DNA from: Chryseobacterium sp. BLS98 | GTDB lineage: Bacteria > Bacteroidota > Bacteroidia > Flavobacteriales > Weeksellaceae | Direction: 5' to 3' | NCBI RefSeq assembly: GCF_001045445.1 | Contig: NZ_LFNF01000002.1 | Coordinates: forward strand, 1,054,001-1,118,000 | DNA length: 64,000 nt | In this document: positions 36,065 to 44,712 of the stretch, piece after piece | How positions within the stretch are numbered: position 1 is the stretch's first letter | How the letters are laid out: each line of letters begins with the position of its first letter | Notes under the pieces: model-generated | Database searches by the model: none | What the model was told of the DNA's origin: nothing | The model's input: only the letters and a program-made list of their open reading frames with translations | Made by a program: the position numbers and the translations under genes

Positions 36065-37861
36065 TTATTTCTTTTTTCTTTGTTGCTCCTGAATCTTTTG
36101 CTGATCCTGGGCCTTCTCCATCATCTCTCTCATTCTTTTCTGGAATTTTCCTTCCGCTTTTGGCTTTTCTTTATTGGCTTGAATCTGCGCATGAATTTTC
36201 TTTTCGTCCAGTATCACATATTTAATAACAAGGATAATTAAAATGTTAATTGCATTCGATACAAAATAATACCAGGAAAGACCTGATGCCGATGTATTCA
36301 GGAAGAACAGGAAGGTAATCGGGAAGATATACATCAACACTTTCATGTTTGGCATTCCTTCCTGCTGCGGCTGTTGCATATTTCCTGATGTCATTACCGT
36401 ATAAATTAAGATTACAATGGTACATGCTAAAGCAAAAACACTTAAATGATCTCCAAGGAACGGAACTTTAAAAGGAAGTTTAATCAGATCATCATAAGCG
36501 GTAAGATCTTTTGCAAACCAGAATCCCTGCCCTCTTAAATCTATAAAGTTCGGGAAGAAGCGGAATAAAGCATAGAAGATAGGAATCTGTACTAATGCCG
36601 GAAGACATCCTGCCATCTGGTTCACTCCCGCCTTTCGGTAGATTTCCATGGTAGCCTGTTGTTTCTTCATTGGATCAGCATCCTTCAGCTTTGCATTTAC
36701 CTCATCAATTTCAGGACGGATTACTTTCATCATGGCACTTAGCTTATGCTGCTTATACATGATTGGGGATAAGATCAGCTTCACAATGATGGTCATCAAG
36801 AAAATCACCCAACCGGCTGTAATTCCCCAGCTGGCAATAAAGTTATACATTGGCATGAAGAACCCGCGGTTCATCCACCCAATAAAAGACCACCCCAACG
36901 GCAAAATTTCGTCGAAGTTTTTATCGTAAGATTTTAAAAGAGGTAAATCAAGCGGCATAAAATACCATGTAAAGTCCTGGTTAAGTTCACTTCCTGTCAT
37001 CTGCACGAATCCTTCAAAATTAAGTTTCTTCAGATATTCACCTTCTTCAATAGTTTCCTGATTCCCTTTACTCTGTGTGAAGCCGTTTTTAGCCTCAATT
37101 ACAGAAGAGAAAAACTGCTGCTTGACACCAATCCAGTTCAGGGTTTCTTTTTCTTCATTCATATCTGTTCTTCCATCATAATCATAATCTTTATAATTAT
37201 TGAAAGCGTATGAAAATTCAGAGTGAGATTGTTCCTGTGCTCTACCCTTTTCAAGGTTTCTTACACTATAGTCCCAGATAAAATCTGCTTTATTATCTGC
37301 TGTAATAGCAGCAAGCCCTTTTGTTCTTACTTTAAAATCCAGTGTATATTTTGGAAGCAACGTATAAACAAACTGAATAACAGCACTATTATAGTTAGCC
37401 GTCATTGTTACAGCATTTCCGTTTACGGCCGGTGTAAAAACCAGGTCTTTCGTATTGATAACTTTTCCGGTTTTGTCTTTAAACTGAAAACCGTAGTTTG
37501 AATTCTTTTTATCGATCAGGTAAAGAGGAAGATCTGCTTTATCTGTTTTATGATCATATGCTTTATATTCCGCAAGTTGTACTTTAGAAACCTGCCCTCC
37601 TAAGCTTGAAAATTCTACATTCAGTTCTTTGTTGCTCAAACTGGCTGTCTGAATTGCACCAGGAGTTACATTTGGATTGATATTGCTTGCCTGAGTCTGT
37701 TTTACAGCATTTTTTGCCTGCTCGGTCTTCTGCTGCTGAGCTTTTACCTGTTCCTCTTTCGACTGCTTGTTCTGGAAATAGAACATGAACCCGAAAAGAA
37801 CCAAACATAAAACCGCAAAACTGATCATTTGACTTTTATCGATTCCGTTGTTTTGTTGCAT
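36065..37861 (-). CDS. yidC: membrane protein insertase YidC
   Basis: 598 residues. N-terminal membrane helix (QMISFAVLCLVLFGFMFYF), a Gln/Lys-rich linker, the large periplasmic P1 domain, then the conserved YidC core from about residue 350 (TAGWVIFLMTIIVKLILSPI, the KQQATMEIYRKAGVNQMAGCLP loop, and a final helix WYYFVSNAINILIILVIKY). The C-terminal tail is Lys/Gln-rich as in flavobacterial YidC and may contact ribosomes. Inserts inner-membrane proteins with or without Sec. Follows pyrG on the same strand, with a terminator in between. Confidence 0.96.
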   Translation of the reverse strand: MQQNNGIDKSQMISFAVLCLVLFGFMFYFQNKQSKEEQVKAQQQKTEQAKNAVKQTQASNINPNVTPGAIQTASLSNKELNVEFSSLGGQVSKVQLAEYKAYDHKTDKADLPLYLIDKKNSNYGFQFKDKTGKVINTKDLVFTPAVNGNAVTMTANYNSAVIQFVYTLLPKYTLDFKVRTKGLAAITADNKADFIWDYSVRNLEKGRAQEQSHSEFSYAFNNYKDYDYDGRTDMNEEKETLNWIGVKQQFFSSVIEAKNGFTQSKGNQETIEEGEYLKKLNFEGFVQMTGSELNQDFTWYFMPLDLPLLKSYDKNFDEILPLGWSFIGWMNRGFFMPMYNFIASWGITAGWVIFLMTIIVKLILSPIMYKQHKLSAMMKVIRPEIDEVNAKLKDADPMKKQQATMEIYRKAGVNQMAGCLPALVQIPIFYALFRFFPNFIDLRGQGFWFAKDLTAYDDLIKLPFKVPFLGDHLSVFALACTIVILIYTVMTSGNMQQPQQEGMPNMKVLMYIFPITFLFFLNTSASGLSWYYFVSNAINILIILVIKYVILDEKKIHAQIQANKEKPKAEGKFQKRMREMMEKAQDQQKIQEQQRKKK

Positions 37862-37977
37862 TTTATTTTATATTAAAATTTTAAATTTTATCCGGCACAC
37901 CCATGATGTACTTTTTGAGCTGACAAAAATACTGTTTTTTTATCAAAACTCTATGCATTACTATGTTACTATATAAT

Positions 37978-38009
37978 AAACCCAGGCTGAGAATAATCAG
38001 CCTGAGTTT
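37978..38009 (-). terminator. intrinsic terminator of pyrG
   Basis: CCCAGGCTGA / TCAGCCTGAG stem with TTTATTAT on the minus strand, so yidC likely has its own promoter. Confidence 0.75.
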
Positions 38010-38039
38010 ATGATAAGACGTTTATGGTCAATAATTACC

Positions 38040-39647
38040 TTATTTCTTTTCGCAAGCCTTGATAAAAGCTCTGAACAGAGGATGCGGCGTTGCTACTGTA
38101 CTTTTATATTCAGGGTGGTACTGTACTCCTACATAAAACGGGTGATCCGGAAGCTCAAGAGCCTCTACAAGACCTGTTTCAGGATTGGTCCCTGTCGCCA
38201 GGAAGCCGTTCTTCTCAAATTCCTGAAGATAATCACTGTTAAATTCATAACGGTGACGGTGTCTTTCTGTGATATTTTTAGCACCGTAGATTTCGTTTAA
38301 TCTGGAACCGTTCTTTAAAGCACATTTCCAGGCTCCAAGACGCATAGTTCCTCCTTTATCCACAATGTTTTTCTGTTCTTCCATTAAAGAGATGACCGGA
38401 TCAGGTGTGGCCGTATCAAATTCCATTGAGTTCGCTTTGGTATGTCCTAAAACATTTCTTGCAAATTCAACCGTCATGATCTGCATTCCGAGACAGATTC
38501 CCAGCATAGGAATTTTATTTTCTCTGGCATATTGTGCAGTAAGAACTTTCCCTTCAATTCCTCTGTCTCCGAAGCCCGGTGCCACGAGGATACCGTTTAC
38601 ACCTTTCAGGGTGTCTTTAATATTTTCCGCTGTAATATCTCCACTGTATACCCATCTTACTTTTACTTCCGTTTCAAGATCGGCTCCGGCATGTTTGAAC
38701 GCCTCAGCAATAGAAATATAAGAATCCTGAAGGGAAACATATTTTCCTACCAGGGCAATTTCTACTGACCTTTTAGGGTTCTGGAATTTTTTAAGGAAGT
38801 TTTTCCACTCCTTGATATCAGCTTCTTTATCACTTTTAAGGTCTAAACCTTTCAGCACTACATCATCAAAATTCTGTTTCTGAAGATAGATAGGAACTTC
38901 ATAGATCGTTTCAAGATCTTTACATTCAATCACATTATCTAAAGGAACATTACAGAACTGGGCCAGCTTTGCTCTCTGATCTTTAGGAATCTTATGTTCT
39001 GTTCTGCAAACCAAAACGTCAGCCATGATTCCACTTTCCATTAACTGGCGGACAGAATGCTGTGAAGGTTTTGTTTTCAATTCACCGCTTGAAGCCAGAT
39101 AAGGCAATAAGGTAAGGTGGATCACCATAGAATTTTTCTCACCAAGTTCCCATTTCAGCTGACGGACAGTTTCAATGTAGGGAAGAGATTCAATATCCCC
39201 GACAGTTCCTCCGATCTCAGTAATGATGATATCGTAGTTCTGCTTGGAAAGCATTTTGATTCTGCGTTTGATCTCGTTGGTGATATGAGGAATTACCTGA
39301 ACTGTTTTTCCAAGGAAATCTCCTTTTCTTTCTTTTTCAATAACAGTTTGGTAAATTTTTCCTGTAGTAACGTTATTGTTCTGGGAAGTGGGAGCATCAA
39401 GATAACGCTCGTAGTGACCTAAATCCAGATCCGTTTCTGCACCATCTTCGGTTACATAGCATTCTCCGTGTTCATATGGATTCAGGGTTCCCGGGTCGAT
39501 GTTGATATAAGGATCCAGTTTTTGGATCGTTACATTAAAACCGCGTGATTTTAACAAAAGTCCCAGAGAAGCAGACACGATTCCTTTTCCCAAAGATGAA
39601 GTTACACCTCCTGTCACAAAGATGTACTTTGTATTCTTTTTACTCAT
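38040..39647 (-). CDS. pyrG: CTP synthase
   Basis: 535 residues from MSKKNTKYIFVTGGV; a start six codons earlier (MHKPNL) is less likely. The N-terminal amidoligase domain has GGVTSSLGKGIVSASLG and DPYINIDPGTLNPYEHGECYVTEDGAE. The C-terminal class I glutamine amidotransferase has PGFGDRG, nucleophile LGICLGMQ and catalytic HPEYKS. Converts UTP, ATP and glutamine to CTP. Highly conserved full-length enzyme. Confidence 0.98.
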   Translation of the reverse strand: MSKKNTKYIFVTGGVTSSLGKGIVSASLGLLLKSRGFNVTIQKLDPYINIDPGTLNPYEHGECYVTEDGAETDLDLGHYERYLDAPTSQNNNVTTGKIYQTVIEKERKGDFLGKTVQVIPHITNEIKRRIKMLSKQNYDIIITEIGGTVGDIESLPYIETVRQLKWELGEKNSMVIHLTLLPYLASSGELKTKPSQHSVRQLMESGIMADVLVCRTEHKIPKDQRAKLAQFCNVPLDNVIECKDLETIYEVPIYLQKQNFDDVVLKGLDLKSDKEADIKEWKNFLKKFQNPKRSVEIALVGKYVSLQDSYISIAEAFKHAGADLETEVKVRWVYSGDITAENIKDTLKGVNGILVAPGFGDRGIEGKVLTAQYARENKIPMLGICLGMQIMTVEFARNVLGHTKANSMEFDTATPDPVISLMEEQKNIVDKGGTMRLGAWKCALKNGSRLNEIYGAKNITERHRHRYEFNSDYLQEFEKNGFLATGTNPETGLVEALELPDHPFYVGVQYHPEYKSTVATPHPLFRAFIKACEKK

Positions 39648-39830
39648 TAGATTAGGTTTGTGCAAAGTTATGAGAAAAAGAGATACAAAGCAATTTTTTA
39701 AATTTTGAAAACGGGAAAATCCTTTCTGATCAACTCTAAATTAGGGTTAAAAATTTCATCTATATTTGCTAAGCACCACCATAAGCAATAACGATCCTGA
39801 TCTTGATATATAATTATCAATTAATGAAAA

Positions 39831-39862
39831 AAAGGTTTTCCAATCACTTGAAAAACCTCTTT
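39831..39862 (-). terminator. intrinsic terminator of the YceI-family gene
   Basis: AAGGTTTTCC / GAAAAACCTC stem with a T run on the minus strand, 20 bp past the stop. Confidence 0.75.
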
Positions 39863-39881
39863 TAGCTAAATTATTAATGAC

Positions 39882-40451
39882 CTATTGTTTTACCAGTTCA
39901 AAAAATAAGTTTACTTCAACATCTTTGGCTACCCCGGCACCGGTGGGATCATATTTAATTCCATAATCTAAACGGTTCACTGTGAATTTTGTCTGGAAGC
40001 CCATCACTTCTTTTCCCTGCTGGTTTTTCGTAACCCCTCCAAATGTTACCGGCACCGTAATTTCTTTTATGGTTTCCTTAATTTTCAAGGTTCCTTTCAA
40101 TGTGTATGAATTATTCTTGTCTTTAGTAATAGACGTACTGTGAAAGCTTATTGCCGGATATTTGTCCACATCAAAAAAGTCCGGGCTTTTAAGATGCTTA
40201 TCTCTCATCTCTACTCCTGTATTGATGGAATTTACTTCCACTCCGAAATCAAAAACAGCATTATCTAAATTGGCACCTTCAGAGGTCACTCTTCCTTTAA
40301 AGGTATCAAACCGCCCCTGTACGAAACTGATTCCCATATGTTTGATCGTAAAGTTTACCGAAGAATGCATAGGATCTGCAGACCATTCGGTCTGGGCAAA
40401 CCCCAAAACACTTAATAGTGTAAATACGAAGGATAAAAATACTTTTTTCAT
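39882..40451 (-). CDS. YceI family periplasmic protein
   Basis: 189 residues with a signal peptide (MKKVFLSFVFTLLSVLGFAQ). YceI lipocalin-like fold: DPMHSSVNFTIKHMGISFVQGRFD, FDVDKYPAISFHS, GTLKIKETIKEITVPV and LDYGIKYDP are standard family blocks. The fold binds polyisoprenoid-type lipids in characterised members; the ligand here is unknown. Secreted to the periplasm. Probably single, 67 bp downstream of the small membrane protein on the same strand. Confidence 0.93.
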   Translation of the reverse strand: MKKVFLSFVFTLLSVLGFAQTEWSADPMHSSVNFTIKHMGISFVQGRFDTFKGRVTSEGANLDNAVFDFGVEVNSINTGVEMRDKHLKSPDFFDVDKYPAISFHSTSITKDKNNSYTLKGTLKIKETIKEITVPVTFGGVTKNQQGKEVMGFQTKFTVNRLDYGIKYDPTGAGVAKDVEVNLFFELVKQ

Positions 40452-40518
40452 AGTACTATATTTTTGTTATTTTAATTGAAGTAAAGATATATAAAATGAT
40501 GTTTAGTATTGATATCTA

Positions 40519-40929
40519 TTAGTTTTTAATCTTAGCCGAAATGATTCTGGAATAAACAATATCAAAAAGACATACGAAAATAAAAATCACTATTGAATTG
40601 ATGTACAACAGTAAATCTATAAGGTGATGATCTGAATTCTCAATAAAATAGGCAAACGGATGAGCTCCGGACAGCATCAACATCAACAAATAAAGAATTT
40701 CAAACAAAACAGCTGCTTTCCATATGGAATTGTAGCTCCTCCTGAATATCAATACCGTGATAAAAGCAATAACACTAATAATCAGTGATCCGACAAGAAC
40801 TGCCGTTGAAAGCATTCCAAATTGGCTGTTGGGCAACCTGAGAAATTCTCCGCTCCAATAGGCAAGCTGGGTGTTGAGAAAACTCATCACCACAAATACT
40901 GCCAGACATTTCAGAAGAACATTTTTCAT
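40519..40929 (-). CDS. four-helix membrane protein, unknown function
   Basis: 136 residues with four hydrophobic helices (about 5-22, 39-62, 72-92, 108-129). The first loop holds LAYWSGEFLRLPNSQFG and the third HPFAYFIENSDHH. No family recognised. It faces divergent radA with 55 bp between starts and precedes the YceI gene, with which it may be cotranscribed. Confidence 0.7.
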   Translation of the reverse strand: MKNVLLKCLAVFVVMSFLNTQLAYWSGEFLRLPNSQFGMLSTAVLVGSLIISVIAFITVLIFRRSYNSIWKAAVLFEILYLLMLMLSGAHPFAYFIENSDHHLIDLLLYINSIVIFIFVCLFDIVYSRIISAKIKN

Positions 40930-40984
40930 GTCTGAAAATTAATTAAAATTCTGAAAGGACATTCATTTTTTTTAACTTCGCAGT

Positions 40985-42334
40985 ATGGCAAAACTGAAAA
41001 CAGCATATTTCTGTCAAAACTGTGGAACCCAATATTCCCAATGGATGGGACAGTGTAAAAACTGTGGGGAATGGAATACTCTTGTAGAAGAAGTTGTTGA
41101 GAAAACTTCTTCTAAAACTCCCCCATTTTCAAAATCCAAACAGCATGTCATCAACATTATTGAGGTTGAAACCAGTGAAGAGCCCAGAATAAAAACACCT
41201 TCCGAAGAACTGAACCGTGTGCTGGGCGGCGGCATTGTGCTGGGCTCCGTAACGCTGATCGGAGGAGAACCCGGCATCGGAAAATCTACCCTTCTGCTTC
41301 AACTGGCCTTAAAGATGAAGAAAAAAATCTTCTACGTTTCCGGGGAGGAAAGTGCCTCGCAGATTAAGATGAGAGCGGACAGGCTTACTGATGTTCAGAA
41401 CCCCAACTGTTTTCTTTTTACTGAAACTTCATTGGAAAAAATTCTCCATGAAGCTAAAAAACTGGAACCGGATTTCATGATCATCGACTCCATCCAAACC
41501 CTTCAGTCCCAACTGATAGAAAGTTCACCCGGAACCGTTTCCCAGATCAGGGAATGTTCCAATGAGATTATAAAGTTTGCCAAGGAAAACAACACCCCCG
41601 TTTTCCTGGTAGGCCATATCACAAAAGACGGCCAGATTGCAGGCCCGAAAGTTCTGGAGCATATGGTAGATGTGGTTTTGAATTTCGACGGGGATAGAAA
41701 TCATCTTTTCAGACTTTTAAGAGCCAATAAAAACCGTTTCGGATCTACTTCCGAGATCGGAATTTATGAAATGGTCTCTCAGGGTTTAAAAGAAATCAAA
41801 AATCCTTCTGAAATACTTATCACAAAAAAATTTGAAGAACTCTCCGGGAATTCAGTAGCTGTAACCCTGGAAGGAAACCGTCCGATGCTCCTGGAAATTC
41901 AGGCATTGGTAAGTACCGCTGTTTATGGTACTCCGCAGAGAAGCTCTACCGGATTCGATGCCAAAAGACTGAACATGCTTCTGGCTGTTCTGGAAAAACG
42001 TGCCGGATTCCAGCTTGGTGCCAAAGACGTCTTTTTGAATATTACGGGAGGCATAAAAACGGATGATCCCGCTTTAGATCTGGCTGTGGTAGCTTCTATC
42101 CTGTCTTCCAATGAAGATATTGCCATTTCCGAGCACTTTTGTTTTGCAGGAGAGATAGGATTAAGCGGTGAAATCCGTCCAGTGGCCCAGGTTGAACAGA
42201 GAATTACAGAAGCCGAAAAATTAGGCTACGAAAAAATATTTGTCTCAAACCTCAACAAAATTCCGAAAAGAAAATTTGGAATTAAAATTGAGGAGGTAAG
42301 CAAAATTGAGGACTTCCACGAAAGAATATTTTAA
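40985..42334 (+). CDS. radA: DNA repair protein RadA
   Basis: 449 residues. N-terminal C4 zinc finger (CQNCG...CKNCG, residues ~9-30), RecA-like ATPase with Walker A GGEPGIGKST near residue 93 and Walker B FMIIDSIQT, the RadA-specific KNRFGST motif, and a C-terminal Lon-protease-like domain (GEIGLSGEIRPVAQ). Branch migration in recombinational repair. Complete and canonical. Confidence 0.97.
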   Translation: MAKLKTAYFCQNCGTQYSQWMGQCKNCGEWNTLVEEVVEKTSSKTPPFSKSKQHVINIIEVETSEEPRIKTPSEELNRVLGGGIVLGSVTLIGGEPGIGKSTLLLQLALKMKKKIFYVSGEESASQIKMRADRLTDVQNPNCFLFTETSLEKILHEAKKLEPDFMIIDSIQTLQSQLIESSPGTVSQIRECSNEIIKFAKENNTPVFLVGHITKDGQIAGPKVLEHMVDVVLNFDGDRNHLFRLLRANKNRFGSTSEIGIYEMVSQGLKEIKNPSEILITKKFEELSGNSVAVTLEGNRPMLLEIQALVSTAVYGTPQRSSTGFDAKRLNMLLAVLEKRAGFQLGAKDVFLNITGGIKTDDPALDLAVVASILSSNEDIAISEHFCFAGEIGLSGEIRPVAQVEQRITEAEKLGYEKIFVSNLNKIPKRKFGIKIEEVSKIEDFHERIF

Positions 42335-42387
42335 AGGAATTGACATGTACAGATCGGTCATTCACATATAATTTATACCTTTAATGT

Positions 42388-42984
42388 ATGAATTATTTGG
42401 CCCATTCTTTTCTTTCCTTTACCGACGGACAGATCGTAGGACAGTTTCTTGAGGATTTTATCCGTAACAAAGACCGCTATTCTTTTCCCAAGGATATTCA
42501 GGACGGAATTACAATGCACAGGGCAGTGGATACATTTACCGATTCCCATCCCGCCATTCACGAAGCTAAAAAGGTATTTTCCCCTTTGGTAAGGCTGTAT
42601 GCCGGAGCTTTTGTAGACGTTGCCATGGATTATTTTGTAGCCACAGACCTCTCCCTGAACTCCCTCGCTGAATGGAAAGCCCACTCGTTGCGGGTATACA
42701 GAGTGCTGCACGAACATAAAGAATGGCTTCCTGAGAACTTCAAAAAAATGCTGGCTAAAATGGAGCAAGACGACTGGTTGTACAATTACCGTGAAGACTG
42801 GGGCATCAAATTTAGCATGCGGAATGTTCTTAATAAGGCCAGATACCTGAATCCGGATATCCCTGTTTTCGAAGCATTTCTGGAAAACAAACCATTTCTT
42901 CAGGAATGTTATGATCATTTTTTTCCTGACCTTCTGACGCACGCCAAAGGAGTCAACTCACTGATTCAAATGGATAATAAATGA
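42388..42984 (+). CDS. acyl carrier protein phosphodiesterase family protein
   Basis: 198 residues of the AcpH family: starts MNYLAHSFLS, with GQFLEDFI, then IQDGITMHRAVDTFTDSHP (His/Asp metal ligands typical of the family) and FVDVAMDYFVATD. In E. coli AcpH removes the 4'-phosphopantetheine from ACP. Identity as a true ACP hydrolase is by family only. Lies 53 bp after radA. Confidence 0.9.
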   Translation: MNYLAHSFLSFTDGQIVGQFLEDFIRNKDRYSFPKDIQDGITMHRAVDTFTDSHPAIHEAKKVFSPLVRLYAGAFVDVAMDYFVATDLSLNSLAEWKAHSLRVYRVLHEHKEWLPENFKKMLAKMEQDDWLYNYREDWGIKFSMRNVLNKARYLNPDIPVFEAFLENKPFLQECYDHFFPDLLTHAKGVNSLIQMDNK

Positions 42985-43013
42985 AAAACACTTACGCTCC
43001 TGTAAGTGTTTTT
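42985..43013 (+). terminator. intrinsic terminator after the AcpH-like gene
   Basis: AAACACTTAC / GTAAGTGTTT 10-bp stem with a T tail. The following stretch to 43497 (about 480 bp) is very AT-rich; no ORF, RNA gene or clear repeat was found in it. Confidence 0.88.
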
Positions 43014-43497
43014 AACAATTTGTGTTGTTAGAATCTACTGTATTGAATGTTGTGAATGGGAACTTTCACAATACATTGTACTTGTATCCGCTTTGATCAG
43101 GTTCCGTTACTTTGACTACTGTTTAATTATAAATTTAGAACAATTAGACTAATCCCTACTTAAACAATTCAATTTTTTTGGACCAATAACTTTTGACAGG
43201 TGTTAAAATTAAAATTTTCGTGAAAATTCTAATTTAATAAACTATTAATTAAAAATTAATTATCCTAATTAGCTTAACACAAATATAATTTATTTTAAAG
43301 AAAAAACAAATACAATATTCATTAATTAATAAAATATTGCTATAAATATATTATTAACAATAAAATAAATCATGTGTTGAAAATTTACAATTAAAAATAA
43401 TTCTAAAAAGGATACAAATTAAAATTATTAATCAATAAGTAGTGATTTAATATTCAATAAATTCTAAATTTAATCTTGAAAGTCAGATAATGGAAAT

Positions 43498-43998
43498 TTA
43501 GTACTGCCTGTACAGGTAACGGTTCGGATAGGTAAGCTTCTCACTTTTCCTTTCACCATTAACAATTAAATGAACGATATTGATCTGGTCATCGAAAAGA
43601 TTATACAGGAAACTGACTGCAGCTTCTACTTTTTTAGGAGCAGCTACTGTTTCAGATTCAAGGTAGATGTTCACTGATTCATTGTCTTCTTCATACCCCA
43701 CATAATTTACTTTCAGGAATTTGCCGTCAGCTTTTAATTTTAAATATTCTGCACAATATTTTTCAAGAGCTTCATTAAGCTTAGCTTTATATTTCTCATC
43801 ATTGAAATGAAAGGAGCCTCCATATTTCTTCGCCAGGCCGTTTTCCAGATCATCCAGAAAAAATCTGCCGGTAATCTCAAAGGATTTTGACCTGGTACTA
43901 TAATTAATTTCTACAGAACCTACATGATAAGGATGCTTCGCCTTCGAAAAAGAGAATAAAAAAAATAACGGTAACAAAAACAGCCATAAATTCTTCAT
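43498..43998 (-). CDS. DUF6702 family protein
   Basis: 166 residues with signal peptide (MKNLWLFLLPLFFLFSFSKA). Core HPYHVGSVEINYSTRSKSFEIT near the N terminus and a C-terminal VNGERKSEKLTYPNRYLYRQ block match a Bacteroidota-restricted family of unknown function. In flavobacteria it commonly sits beside HupE/UreJ and an M1 peptidase, exactly as here, where the HupE gene is divergent at 65 bp. Confidence 0.8.
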   Translation of the reverse strand: MKNLWLFLLPLFFLFSFSKAKHPYHVGSVEINYSTRSKSFEITGRFFLDDLENGLAKKYGGSFHFNDEKYKAKLNEALEKYCAEYLKLKADGKFLKVNYVGYEEDNESVNIYLESETVAAPKKVEAAVSFLYNLFDDQINIVHLIVNGERKSEKLTYPNRYLYRQY

Positions 43999-44063
43999 AA
44001 GTCCTGATCTTTAAAATTTGTTCGAAATTAATCATTATTTTCGTAAGCATTATTTTTTTACTT

Positions 44064-44645
44064 ATGATGCAGGATTTTCTATTCTATTTAAACCTTGGCT
44101 GGGAACATATTATTTCTCTTGATGCCCTTGATCATCAGCTATTCGTCCTTGCTCTGATTGCAGTATACTCTTACAGTGACTGGAAAAAAATCCTGGTTCT
44201 TGTAACCGCATTCACAATCGGGCACTCGATTACCCTGGCATTGAGCATCCTTGATGTTTTCAGGGTTCCTTCCGACTGGGTTGAATTTCTAATTCCGCTT
44301 ACCATTGTCCTTACTTCCCTGGACAATATTCTGATGAAGAATAAAAAACAGACGCTTATGCGGTCCAATTATTATCTCGCAGCCATCTTCGGACTTATTC
44401 ATGGGATGGGTTTTGCGAATACAGCAAGGGTAATGATTGCCAAAAGCCAGAGTATTGCCATTCCACTTTTAGGTTTTAACATCGGGCTGGAATTGGGACA
44501 AATTGTTATTGTATTAGCCATTCTTATCGTCTTGTTCATTTTGCTGAGCATTTTTAAGGTGAATAAAAAAGACTGGATTCTGTTTGTATCCTCTGGGGTG
44601 TTTGCCCTGTCTTTAAAAATGACTTTGGAAAGAATTCCTTTTTAA
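44064..44645 (+). CDS. HupE/UreJ family membrane protein
   Basis: 193 residues, about six membrane helices. Family features GWEHIISLDALDHQLFVLAL (normally G..HIL.G.DH), FTIGHSITLAL and a later LIHGMGFA. Characterised relatives are nickel/cobalt or hydrogenase/urease accessory transporters, but flavobacterial members near M1 peptidases have no hydrogenase or urease nearby; none is present here. A metal role for the adjacent zinc peptidase is a speculation. Confidence 0.87.
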   Translation: MMQDFLFYLNLGWEHIISLDALDHQLFVLALIAVYSYSDWKKILVLVTAFTIGHSITLALSILDVFRVPSDWVEFLIPLTIVLTSLDNILMKNKKQTLMRSNYYLAAIFGLIHGMGFANTARVMIAKSQSIAIPLLGFNIGLELGQIVIVLAILIVLFILLSIFKVNKKDWILFVSSGVFALSLKMTLERIPF

Positions 44646-44712
44646 GTTTGAAACATTTCTAATATTTCAACTACTTATTATTATCTTTGATAACTATTAA
44701 ATCAATCCGGTA

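Noticed and set aside
39763..39770. TATATTTG rightward promoter between pyrG and the YceI gene
   Set aside because: No gene on the plus strand follows; a 13-codon frame across a terminator is not credible.
43014..43497. Possible ncRNA in the AT-rich gap before the DUF6702 gene
   Set aside because: No stable stem set, promoter-terminator pair or ORF could be found.
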